This document shows, one piece after another, positions 1 through 9,575 of a DNA stretch of 64,000 nucleotides. Below the pieces are notes generated by a model. It made no database searches. It saw only the letters and a program-made list of their open reading frames with translations, and was not told the DNA's origin. A program made the translations under genes and the position numbers. This DNA comes from Marsupella aquatica (taxonomy: Eukaryota > Marchantiophyta): NCBI GenBank assembly GCA_973895155.1, contig OZ316898.1:14570001-14634000 (forward strand). The letters are read 5' to 3'. Within the stretch, counting starts at the first letter, position 1. Each line of letters begins with the position of its first letter.

Positions 1-555
1 TAAAGATTCCAAGCAGACTGTTGCCTGGAGTAAAACAACATGCATGCATTGGAGTATGAAAATACATATATAGCTCAAATTATGTATTTGTTTCTGCTCT
101 TAACAAAGGTCATCTTAAGTCGTGTGCCTGACCCATACATTTGTACAATTACAGATGTGACTGGAAATTGGGCAGTTGAATGATATCATTCTCAGTCCCC
201 ACCACTGTCACGTAAGATACAGGTATTCGAATGTGAATTTAGGCTATATGGAGACAAGACAATATAAAGGGCCACATGTATGCTATGTGTATATTGAAGT
301 AGGCTGTCGCTCTACTTTCATCAATGTAATTACATGAACACATGGTGAAAATAATTTGACTGAAGAGTATATGGTTTGTCCTATAACTCCGTGCTGGGAT
401 TTACTGCATGTATTGACTTTCGATCTTGTCATGTGTGCCACAATCAGGGAGCTAGAGTGCACTTTGTGTCATCAGAGAGCATTGGGCTGAAGCATTGAGG
501 GACAGGCAACGCGGGCACTGGTATTTCTCTATTGGCTTTTATTACAGGAGGCATC
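1..555. other. Non-coding left flank, probably inside CACTA element A
   Basis: I see no gene here. A pyrimidine-rich stretch ending in AG at 543-548 looks like a 3' splice site just before the BRCT ORF, so an upstream exon or leader intron may lie in this stretch or left of the window. No CACTA left terminal repeat (CACTAGTAGAAA) is present, so the element that contains this DNA starts outside the window. Confidence 0.4.
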
Positions 556-1482
556 ATGCCTTCCAAACGGAAGCGTGAACTTGTCCCCCTTCCAACTTCC
601 CAGTGTGCTCCCATCTTCCAAGGGGTCAGAGTCTTTTTTGTCCCAGGTATTCAGAGTGCAAGATTGGATATCCTTAGGAGAAAACTCATTGAGTGTCACG
701 GTACAGAGACACAATCTCAACTACAGGACACTGAAGTCACCCATATTATTGCAGAAACATGGGAACATTGTCTGAAAATGGCATCTTGGTCGGTTTTCTA
801 TGACAAAGTCTTCTTGAGGCATGTCAAAATACTTTCAGCAGAATGGATGTCTGACTCCCTTAGAAAAGGGAGTGTCCAAGATCCTGATGATTACAATTTG
901 TTTGAGAGCAAGTACAATAGCGTCCAAATGATGAAAGACAGTCGAGATTGGCACAAGGCTCGTAGAATTGCAGGGAGAGGTGGGAGTAGGGTTCCGTCTA
1001 TTGACCAGATCACAAAAGTATACAACAACATTATCCCATATGAGACAGAACCCATCCCAGACCGTACCATGTTCAGAGGTGTGAGGGCTGTTATACTTGA
1101 CAAGTCTATCAAGCCATATAGGGTCTGTCGTTTCAAGAGGGAGATCAGTAGAAGAGGTGGTACAATGATTGAGAAGCTCACTAATGAGACCACCCAACTC
1201 ATTGCTCATTCATATTCTAAGGCATGCCGAGAGTATGGAAAGTCCATAGTACGATGGCTCATCACACATGGGCTGCGTGTGGTCTGCCCTGAATGGGTCA
1301 GGCAATCATTTTCAACAAATATGCGATTAAATGAGCATAAATATGATTTATATGAAATATGGCCAGCAAAGCCATTCATTCCCTATGACGACCCAGAATA
1401 TGTTACTTCTGAGTTCCAAACCACGGATGAAGAGTTTTCTGATAGTGCGTATGATTCTGTTAGCCCTAATGATTATGAATAA
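556..1482 (+). CDS. Two-BRCT-domain protein, possible transposon cargo
   Basis: The ORF encodes 308 residues if translation starts at the ATG at 556. An upstream in-frame ATG at 532 lies within what looks like an intron end (TTTATTACAG), so I prefer 556. The N-terminus is basic (MPSKRKREL), a possible nuclear signal. Residues about 21-115 read as a BRCT fold close in pattern to the N-terminal BRCT of DNA polymerase lambda/mu (FQGVRVFFVPG, then VTHII, then a conserved W in AEWMSDSLRKG). A second BRCT-like unit spans about 172-262 (FRGVRAVIL, RRGGTMIEKL, PEWVRQSF). BRCT domains bind phosphopeptides or DNA ends in repair. No polymerase or other enzyme domain follows. It sits about 400 bases upstream of the TNP2 gene on the same strand, so it may be captured host sequence or an extra transposon gene. 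The domain call is fairly firm; the role is unknown. Confidence 0.6.
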   Translation: MPSKRKRELVPLPTSQCAPIFQGVRVFFVPGIQSARLDILRRKLIECHGTETQSQLQDTEVTHIIAETWEHCLKMASWSVFYDKVFLRHVKILSAEWMSDSLRKGSVQDPDDYNLFESKYNSVQMMKDSRDWHKARRIAGRGGSRVPSIDQITKVYNNIIPYETEPIPDRTMFRGVRAVILDKSIKPYRVCRFKREISRRGGTMIEKLTNETTQLIAHSYSKACREYGKSIVRWLITHGLRVVCPEWVRQSFSTNMRLNEHKYDLYEIWPAKPFIPYDDPEYVTSEFQTTDEEFSDSAYDSVSPNDYE

Positions 1483-1890
1483 GGTCTCAACTGTCTGTAT
1501 GCTAGACGGTTACATTTTTGAAGTAAACTTTTGTGTGTTATTTTTTGTCTACAAGACATTACTCCTTTTCATCCTCCAAATGTCTTGGTTTTGCATATGG
1601 AGATGTATGGCAGTGTATGATGTACGTTGTACCATTGACTGGTCAACGACCAAGCACTTCACTGATTATAGCAAGTCTGTTATGATGTTGCTGCCTGCAG
1701 TGAGCAGATGATACGTGAGCAGGTCGGACGCCAGCACAGAGCGGACTTGATAGTGAGTGTGTTTAGCGTCTATGATATTTCCTTCATGAAACTTGCATGT
1801 GTCCCCTCCATGTACTTAGAATATGCAATTGTATAAGCCCGTCTAGTGCAAAGGGTACATAGCCAAGGGGTGCCTACGATAGCTGAAGGT
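1483..1890. other. Spacer between BRCT ORF and TNP2 gene
   Basis: No gene is evident. The reading frame of TNP2 is open upstream of its first ATG (1891) back to about 1846 but has no ATG there. A short upstream exon could exist; I cannot place it. Confidence 0.4.
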
Positions 1891-4800
1891 ATGGATCAGG
1901 CAAATGAGGATGGACAGCTGGGGCAAAGAAATCAGAGACATACCAATGAAGTGCGACTCCCTTTGCATCACCCACTGAGGATTACACGTCATGACTCCAA
2001 GTTGTGGAATAGAGAGGTGCTTAGAGCAAGTCGGGGCAGAAATGCCCGGATGAGATGCCCCTGCATGCAATGTCGAGGATACCACTTGATGACCCTGAAC
2101 CAAGTGCATTCTCATCTTCAAAGGCATGGAAGACATCCAATCCGCAGGGTGTGGAATGTGCCAGAGGAAGAGGATTCATCGGATGATGAATGGAGAGCAG
2201 ATTTTGAAAATGTGAATACAGCAAGACACTCTGCATTCTTTCATAACGTCACTGGTCATGCAGGCAACAATGCCGAAGATGAGTATGTTCCACAGGGAGG
2301 TCCCGAGACTTCTAATGAGGACGGGGCAGATGTTCCTAGGATGGTTTCCGACATTTTTCAAGACCTGGATGCACTTTATGAAGATGCAGAGGCACAGGGG
2401 GACGAAGAACCAGACATGCATGGTGCAGATCCATCGGACCAAGAAGAGTTTGACATTGGAGAAGGAGCTGGAGATGATGGTCAATTCTTGGGAACTGGGG
2501 CCTACTTGGAGGAAGCTACGTCCCCATTGTATGGTGGTGCAAATTGCTCCAAACTAGGGTTCATAGTGATGTTCCTCAATATATGTGGATGTCACCGTGT
2601 GCCCAACATATGTGTAACAGAGTTGTTGATGTTCCTACAGAGGACAGTACTACCCGCTGGAAACATTGCTCCTAAGAACATGTATGAGGCAAAGAAGGTG
2701 ATGAGCAAACTTGGTTTGAATTATGTGTCCATCCATGCATGCCCAGATGGCCATGTACTTTTCAGAAAAGAATATGCTGATTGCCTATCCTGCCCTATCT
2801 GCGGAAAGCACAGATATAAGAACGTGGGGAAGTCAACTCAACCTGCTAAGGTCCTACGGCATTTCCCTCTCATTCCAAGATTGCAGCGCCTCTATAGGTG
2901 TCCATCCATTTCTAAGATGATGACTTGGACCTCTGATCAAAAGAGTACAGATGGTTTGCAACGTCACGTTGGAGATTCCAACCACTGGAAGTACATAGAT
3001 GAGAAGTGGCCGGACTTTGCAGCAGAGAGCATAAATGTGAGGTTTGGTCTAAGCCTTGACGGTGCTAATCCTTTTGGAGACAAGAACAACGTGTATTCTT
3101 GCTGGCCAGTGACTTTGATAAATTATAATCTCCCGCCTTGGATATCCACCAAGCGTTTTTTTGTGATCTTGTGTCTTATGATTCCCGGCCCAAACTCTGC
3201 TATAAGTGCAAACATAGATGTTTGGTTGGCCCCTGCGGTGGAGGAATGGGTTACTCTATGGACACATGGAGTTATGACAGTTGATGCACTTTGTGGACCT
3301 GGTAGACCGAGGACATTCAACCTACGTGCAATGTGTGTTAATTCAATAGCAGACTACCCTGGACATAGCATGATATCTGGGCAGGTAGGGAAGGGATATC
3401 TGGGTTGCACACGATGTGGCCCAGATGTTACATCTGAACGGTCCGTTTCCTTGGGCAGTATCAAATTCCAGGGCCACAGGCGATATCTTCCTGCCGACCA
3501 CCCTTTCAGGCACAGGCAATCCCACATAGCCCACTTCAACAACCAGAGGGAGCTTTGAGAGTCTCCTGTGTTGGTTAGTAGAGACCAACTTCTGCAGTGG
3601 GGACTGAACAAGGTGTCTTATGATGAATATGGTGCTTGTAGAGACGTGCCAGATGACCCAGCAAAGACTCATGGCATCAAAAGGCAGACAATGATGGACA
3701 CATCATTGGAGTATTGGAAGGTAACATTTGCATATTCACTTGTACTCAGTGAACCTCTTCAGATCCTATGCACAACAGTTTTTAGTTCTTGTGTCTGAAC
3801 CTAATTGTGGCAATCATGCGTACTTCATGGGTGCAGGATTTTGAGCCAAGCAAACATAACATTGATGTTATGCACATTGAGAAGAATGTATGCGAAAGTC
3901 TTTTGAAGTTTCTATTGGGGGACAACGATACTGCAGCAGTAGGAAAGGACCTTCAGGAGAAGGGCATTCGTCCTCAACTTTGGCTGCAAGAATCCCAGAA
4001 TAGGCCGGGTGTGGTTTTCAAGTACCAAGCTCCATATGTTTGCACCCAGAACGAGTGGAACACAATTTTGTCTAGGCTGAGTTCGTTCAGAGTACCCTCT
4101 GGGTACGCTGGAGCCTTTGCAAAGCATATAAGGAAGAAGAAGTTGGGAAGCATGAAAACTCATGACTTCCATGTTATGATGCAAGACATTCTACCAGTAT
4201 GTTTGAGGGGATTGATGCAAAAACCAGTTCGCAATGTCATTTTGAGACTGTGTCAGATCTTTCGTCGTATTTGTGTGAAGGTGTGGGACCCTACAACATT
4301 TCCTCAGTTAAAGGCAGATACTGTGCGTGTGCTTTGTGACTTGGAGATTTATTTCCCGCCAGCATTTTTTGATGTCATGACTCATTTGATCATCCATGCG
4401 GTTGAAGATCTGGGCCACTACGGCCCAGTGAGTACAAGGTGGATGTATCCAATGGAACGGTACATGAAGTTGCTAAAAGGCCATGTACATACTTATTACA
4501 GGCCTGAAGCAAGCATGGCTCTCGGTTACATTCAAGAAGAGACCTTGGGGTTCCTTACAGAGTACATGGCTGGTGTAGACAGTGTTAGGAGCAGGGTGTG
4601 GGATGCTGAGGAAGAAGAGGGGGTGGCTGGAGAGGTTCTTCAAGGCGCTTTTACTTCCTTGCAATTGTCTGCAGAAGTTCATGATGCAGCACACTTATAT
4701 GTCTTACACAATACAGTCATGATGCAACCTTGGTGGCAGTGAGTACTCATGTTTCCGCACCCTCCTTGCATTCCTTCTTTATTCATATCCATTTTGGTAG

Positions 4801-5603
4801 GATATGTACATTGTATTGAGAAATTGTTCTCATTGTCATCATGCAGGGAATACAATGTGCAGAAGGCCGCCCAATTAGGGTTAAATCACCAGGCATTCCC
4901 TACTTTTCCTGAGTGGATCAGGACAACAATTCGAGAGCATAGCAGGCAGAACCCAAACATGGATAGAGATATTCTCCTCTTGTCTGTGCCTCCCAGACGT
5001 ATTGTACAGCGGTATAAACGGATGAAAGCATATGGGAATCAGTACCGTGTGCATGATGATGAGGACAAGCATTTAGTGACATATAATTCGGGGGTAATAT
5101 CTGTGTTTGAGCATATAGATGCTCAGAGCAACAGGGGCTGGATGGAGATGGGATATGTTGGGGAGTTGGCAGACATCTGGGCACTGAATTATGGGAACAC
5201 ATCACAACAAATCATCCTAATGAAAGGTTCATGGGTGAAGCCAGATTGGCATGGGCCAAGAGCGACCATGAAACGGGATATGGATGGCTTTCTAATGGTC
5301 AATTTTAACCAAAGACTGGCAGAATGGATGGAGCCTTTTGTGTTCCCAAGTCAAGTGGAGCAAGTATTTTTTTTAGATGTGGAGGAGTCTCGTGGTTGGC
5401 GTGTAGTCTGCCATAGCTCACCTAGAGTTCGAAGGATGGAGGGTACTAAAATAGAGTTCAGTTTGGATGCACATGGGGCCTTTGAACAGCCGGCAGTAGA
5501 CGTTGTACATCGGGGCCAGGGGACCAGGGAGTACATCCCCTTGACAGTGAGACAGACTTATGAGGGAGAGGTTGAAGCTGACATGGACGAAGATGATGAG
5601 TAG
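1891..5603 (+). pseudogene. CACTA transposase TNP2 with in-frame stop
   Basis: This is the main transposase (cut-and-paste DDE type) of En/Spm elements. Exons by splice signal and phase: 1891-3720, 3837-4738, 4847-5603. Exon 1 has a transposase-associated zinc-binding motif (MRCPCMQC, then HLQRHG) near residues 50-85, an acidic linker, and the TNP2 core with CPICGKHRY, LRHFPLIPRLQRLY, SLDGANPFG, LPPWISTK, the IPGP motif and GHRRYLPADHPFR. Exon 2 resumes at HNIDVMHIEKNVCESLL and holds a DUF4218 domain (LGSMKTHDFHVMMQDILP, RWMYPMERYMKLLKGHV). Exon 3 holds a DUF4216 domain (MDGFLMVNFNQRL, PSQVEQVFFLDV). A TGA at 3556-3558 interrupts exon 1 in frame, after which the same frame carries on with family sequence to the splice site, so the full protein cannot be made without readthrough. 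Everything else looks well kept, so the stop is probably recent. Confidence 0.88.
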
Positions 5604-5658
5604 TTGGATTTGTTTTGTTGTGAGTAGGTGACTCTTTGAAGTGCAATGAGTAGCAAGT

Positions 5659-8590
5659 ATGAGCAATAAATGGATGACTTGTTTGTGCAACCGCAGTAAC
5701 TTGGTGAGTAGGATGCCAGACGAAAATGGCATGTGTGAGTATGAGAAGCAGGCTGTGAAACATCGAGCATGGGTTCGCCAATGTGCCGCTGGCTATGCTG
5801 GTGCCTTCAAGAAGCATATTACAAAGAATAAACTTGGCAGTATGAAAACACATGACTACCATGTGTTGATGCAGCACATTCTGCCCCTATGCCTGAGAGG
5901 TCTCATGCAGAAACCAGTCCGTAATGTCATTCTTCGACTGTGCAATGTATTTCGCCGTATATGTGTGAAAGTGTGGGATCCCCAAGGATTGGAGCAGTTG
6001 AAGCAGGATGCTGCTTATGTCCTCTGTGACTTGGAGATATACTTCCCCCCTGCTTTCTTTGATGTTATGACTCATCTCCTAATCCATGTGGTAGAAGAGC
6101 TAGGGCAGTATGGGCCAGTCAGTACCAGATGGATGTACCCTATGGAGCGATACATGAAGTTGTTGAAAGGTCATGTGAGAACATACTACAGGCCAGAGGC
6201 TTCCATGGCATTGGGGTACATTAAGGATGAGACGTTGGGATTCCTAACAGAGTACATGGCTGGGTCTGGTGAAGCTATGACAAGAGTTTGGAAATCTGGT
6301 GAAGATGATGGAGTGAGTGGCGAGGTTGTTGAAGGTGTGGGACGTGCTGTTCAGCTGCTTGTTGCGATTCGAGACAAGGCTCATTCATATGTGTTGGCAA
6401 ACACAGAGCCTATGCAACCATGGTGGAGGTGAGTGATTGAATTGACTTGCCTTTGTTGTGATGCTTCTTGTCTGTTCCAAGGGTGATCTTAGGTTGTCAT
6501 GTGTTGTTTAGACCTAACTATGTTTGTACCTCATATTGCAGGGAATATGATATGCAAAAAGCTGCACACTCTGGGCAGCAGGATCCCTTCCCACAGTTCG
6601 AGCAGTGGATTCGGGTGACAATTCGAGAGCATAGTAGACATCACCCAGATATGGAGAAGGATTTGTATCTTCTATCTGTGCCACCACGATTGTCTATTCT
6701 GACCTACAAACGGATGAGAGCTTATGGAAATTATGCTGGGAGAGAAAGTTATGCTCCAGTGAAAGAACAATTGGTAAGGCAGTGACATGCCTGATAGTAA
6801 GCCTCAAACTTATCATCTTGCTACCATTATTACATTTTCATTGACAATCAACACTTGGTTTCATTCATATGTATGTTTGATGTGGACTGCAGAAGAAATT
6901 GACAGGTGAAGAACCATCAGCACAAGAAGTGAGAGAGGAGTTCATGAAACAAAGGAGTGAGGTGACAAGTGTGACTTCCAAACAGGTGATTATGTTGTAA
7001 TTCTGTATGTTCTGTGACTATTTGGCCTTGAGCATCAGAAAGAAATGTAGTAGGAAGTAAGCAACCAGTTCTTGGGGACAGTTATCTGAGATATGTAAGC
7101 TGTGTTATGACAGGGAACTGTTACAACTCTCACAGAGATGTGTGAACGGTTTAAGTCATTAGAGTGTGGACTCCCTCGAGTGGAAAGTAAATTGGCTGAT
7201 CGTTTGGATATTGTGGAGGCATCTGTAGCGAACCTTCTTGCATCAGTGGAATCTAATTTCAAGCTTGTGATTGAAAAATTGGGTGGTTCCCAACCAAACA
7301 ATGAGGGCAACATTGTACAAAGTGTGCCCTTGTTAACAAAAAAGGGAATTGGCAAATCTGACACAGGTATGGAAATGACACCGGCCCATTGTTCATTGTG
7401 TCCTACGTTCAAATGTTAGAAGTAAGTTTTCATGAATTGAGTGAATGGTTTGAATGCAGGAAGAGTGGAGGCAGAGAAGGACCCTGTAATCAGTAAGCAG
7501 AAGGGCAAGAAGGTTGCTGAGACAGGTAACCTGCTATGATCCAGTACATTACATTTGAAAAGTGCATGGAGTTTTATGAAGCTTAAGCCGGTTGGAGGTA
7601 ATCTTTTCTGGAAGAACTGGTTGGATGAACTGGGATCTGAAGTGACATCATGATTGATGTATCAGGTGATTCAAAGAGCAATAATGAAGAAGATGTGCCC
7701 AGTGCCTCAGTGACCATAGCCAAGGAGGTATCAGGTAAGCTGATGCTTTAAATTCCTCTATATGAATGTTGAGCAACAATTCAGTGGTTAATAGATTCAA
7801 CCTGAATATTGTGGTGTGTTTATTGATCAACAGAAGCAGACATGGAGCATATGGCAATGGCAAAGAAGGGGAAGAAGGCTGTTCATAATGGTAAGGAGAT
7901 AGTGACAACTTTGTGGTTGGTGACATGTACATTTAGCACATGTGATGAGTGATTGACTTATGTTGGACATGACACTGAATTGTAGTTGATTCAGAGTTGA
8001 CAGACTCTCAACCAAGTGGGAGTAGGGTGAAGCGACGTCGAAACTTGGGAGCAACATTGGATGCAAGTAAGATTGTAGATGCTTCAATTGAAGCAAGTAC
8101 AATGTTGGCAGATACTGAGATGATGTCGCAGGGAAATCCTGCTACACAATCAGAAGTGTCAAATATGGATGCAGATTCTTTGAAGAAGAGTGTAGCCAAT
8201 TCTCGATCACCAGCACAAAACACTCGTGCCAAAGTCATGACTCGCAACCAAGGTATGAATAATGTCATGTATAAGCCACCCAGGAAAGCCAAGAAAAACA
8301 GCCAGGGTAAGGTGGAGGTGATAGCCACAGCAGAGCCAGTCCATAATCTTCTATCATGGGAGGATGACTCGCAGGTATGTGTGGGTACAGGCATTTTGCG
8401 ACCGGATCATGCAAAATTCCATGGCAAAGTGGTCCCAGATGACCATGTAGTAGTGTTGTTGACTACAATGATTGTATCTGATTGTAATTTGCCATTTCTG
8501 AATAGAGACGATGATCCACCTCAGGAAATAATTGCAGATGCAGTAGGATCTCTTGTGCTCTGGCCATCAGAGTGTGTTAGTCTGCAGTGA
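5659..8590 (+). CDS. Fusion transposase gene: TNP2 DUF4218 half joined to TnpA-type tail
   Basis: Directly after TNP2 lies a second, diverged DUF4218 copy (5659-6428: LGSMKTHDYHVLMQHILP, RWMYPMERYMKLLKGHV). It is spliced to 6542-6773, which matches the start of TNP2 exon 3 (EYDMQKAAHSG, REHSRHHPDMEKD) but stops before DUF4216. Next come exons that match the TnpA-type gene at 9576-12554: 6893-6985 (KKLTGEEPSAQEV), 7114-7366 (coiled-coil-like, LTEMCERFKSLE), 7460-7525, small exons near 7666-7734 and 7834-7890, and a last exon from about 7984 to 8590. The last exon has basic KRRRN and KAKK patches and a C-terminal DUF8039-like domain (VCVGTGIL, FHGK, DDHVVVLL, LVLWPSE). Splice phases agree across the joints, so this looks like a working gene structure rather than two broken pieces. 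It lacks the TNP2 catalytic core, so it could act as a DNA-binding or regulatory partner. The small exons are uncertain. Confidence 0.6.
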
Positions 8591-9144
8591 CTGAATGCAA
8601 GTGTAGATAGAATCATGTGAATTGTGTCACATTTTGACATTGCCTTGGAAAGATCCAAGAAATATTTGTACCAATTTTTCCATTTGGTAAAGAGGATGAA
8701 GGAGACGTTGTGTGTGACATTGATATTTCTGAATTCTGTATGTATGAAACAAGTGATTGATGTCAAACTATGGCTCTATGGTGATTGTCTATGATACTTG
8801 AATCTATTTTATCATTTCAGTATTAGTGTGTATGGTATAGAGAAATACTTTGTGACCTTCTTTGTAGTCTATGAAGTTTGAATCTGTGAATTCATATTAG
8901 TGTACATGGTATAGAAGATGGCTTTATGAAACTATGTATTCTAATGTTAACATGATGCATGGTGAATTTATAGAGTGAGTTCATTCCAAGTACACAATAA
9001 AACATGAATGCAATATGTTATTTGTGCACAAGAGTGGGTTCATTCCAAGTAGTATAGTGGGGTCTTCATCACTCATATCCAGTTGACATGAAAGACTTAT
9101 ACATACCCCACAAAGTATATTTAAAGACTACCCTCCATAACCTT
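8591..9144. other. 3' flank of fusion gene, no gene seen
   Basis: AT-rich transcribed-looking tail. Two stretches around 8820 and 8890 share the phrase ATTAGTGT followed by TGGTATAGA, and the phrase TTCATTCCAAGTA occurs near 8978 and 9038, so short internal duplications are present. No ORF of note. Confidence 0.4.
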
Positions 9145-9416
9145 TTTAGTCGTTCCCAACGACTCATCATCGCAGCCCATAAAAGACTGAAAACGACTCA
9201 CCAAAGCTACCCACACAAAGACTAAAATAGACTGAAAATCCAGTCTATTAAACAACTTATAAACCAGTTCTATAAAGGACTCAGTTGATTATAGTAACAA
9301 AACATACGACTCGCAGTCCTATAAAGGACTAGAGTCCTTCCCAGTCGTTTCCAAGTCCTATACGGTACTGAATAGTCGTTTAATGGGGTCTAAATACCCC
9401 CCGGTTTCTACTAGTG
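9145..9416 (+). repeat. CACTA A right subterminal array and terminal inverted repeat
   Basis: Short GACT/AGTC motifs occur many times in both orientations between 9145 and 9395, including CCTATAAAGGACT twice and AGTCGTT three times. The segment closes with TTTCTACTAGTG at 9405-9416, the reverse complement of a CACTAGTAGAAA end. En/Spm elements carry such arrays as TnpA binding sites. The match between array position, terminal sequence and transposase genes upstream makes this call firm. Confidence 0.85.
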
Positions 9417-9575
9417 CCTGTTGGGTGATGTGCAAGAGGCTATTTCGGATATGTAAGGGACTGTGCATAGTATGAGCTGTATGTGTATCTCGTTGTGTGC
9501 GTCTGTTCATTGTGTAGCTTCTGTAATGGACTACTACATACATAACCTGTGTCGAATTTCATGTGGGTGTTGCAG

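Larger units (their letters stand above)
1..9416 (+). mobile_element. CACTA (En/Spm) DNA transposon A, right part
   Basis: The right end is a CACTA-type terminal repeat, TTTCTACTAGTG, ending at 9416. It is preceded at about 9145-9395 by a dense array of GACT/AGTC motifs in both orientations (for example AGTCCTATAAAGGACT), the usual subterminal binding-site array of En/Spm elements. Inside are a TNP2-type transposase gene and a TNP2/TnpA-type fusion gene. The left terminal repeat is not in the window, so the start given is the window edge. CACTA elements make 3-base target duplications; that could not be checked with one end missing. It is inferred, not shown, that the BRCT ORF at 556-1482 belongs to this element. 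Confidence 0.75.
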
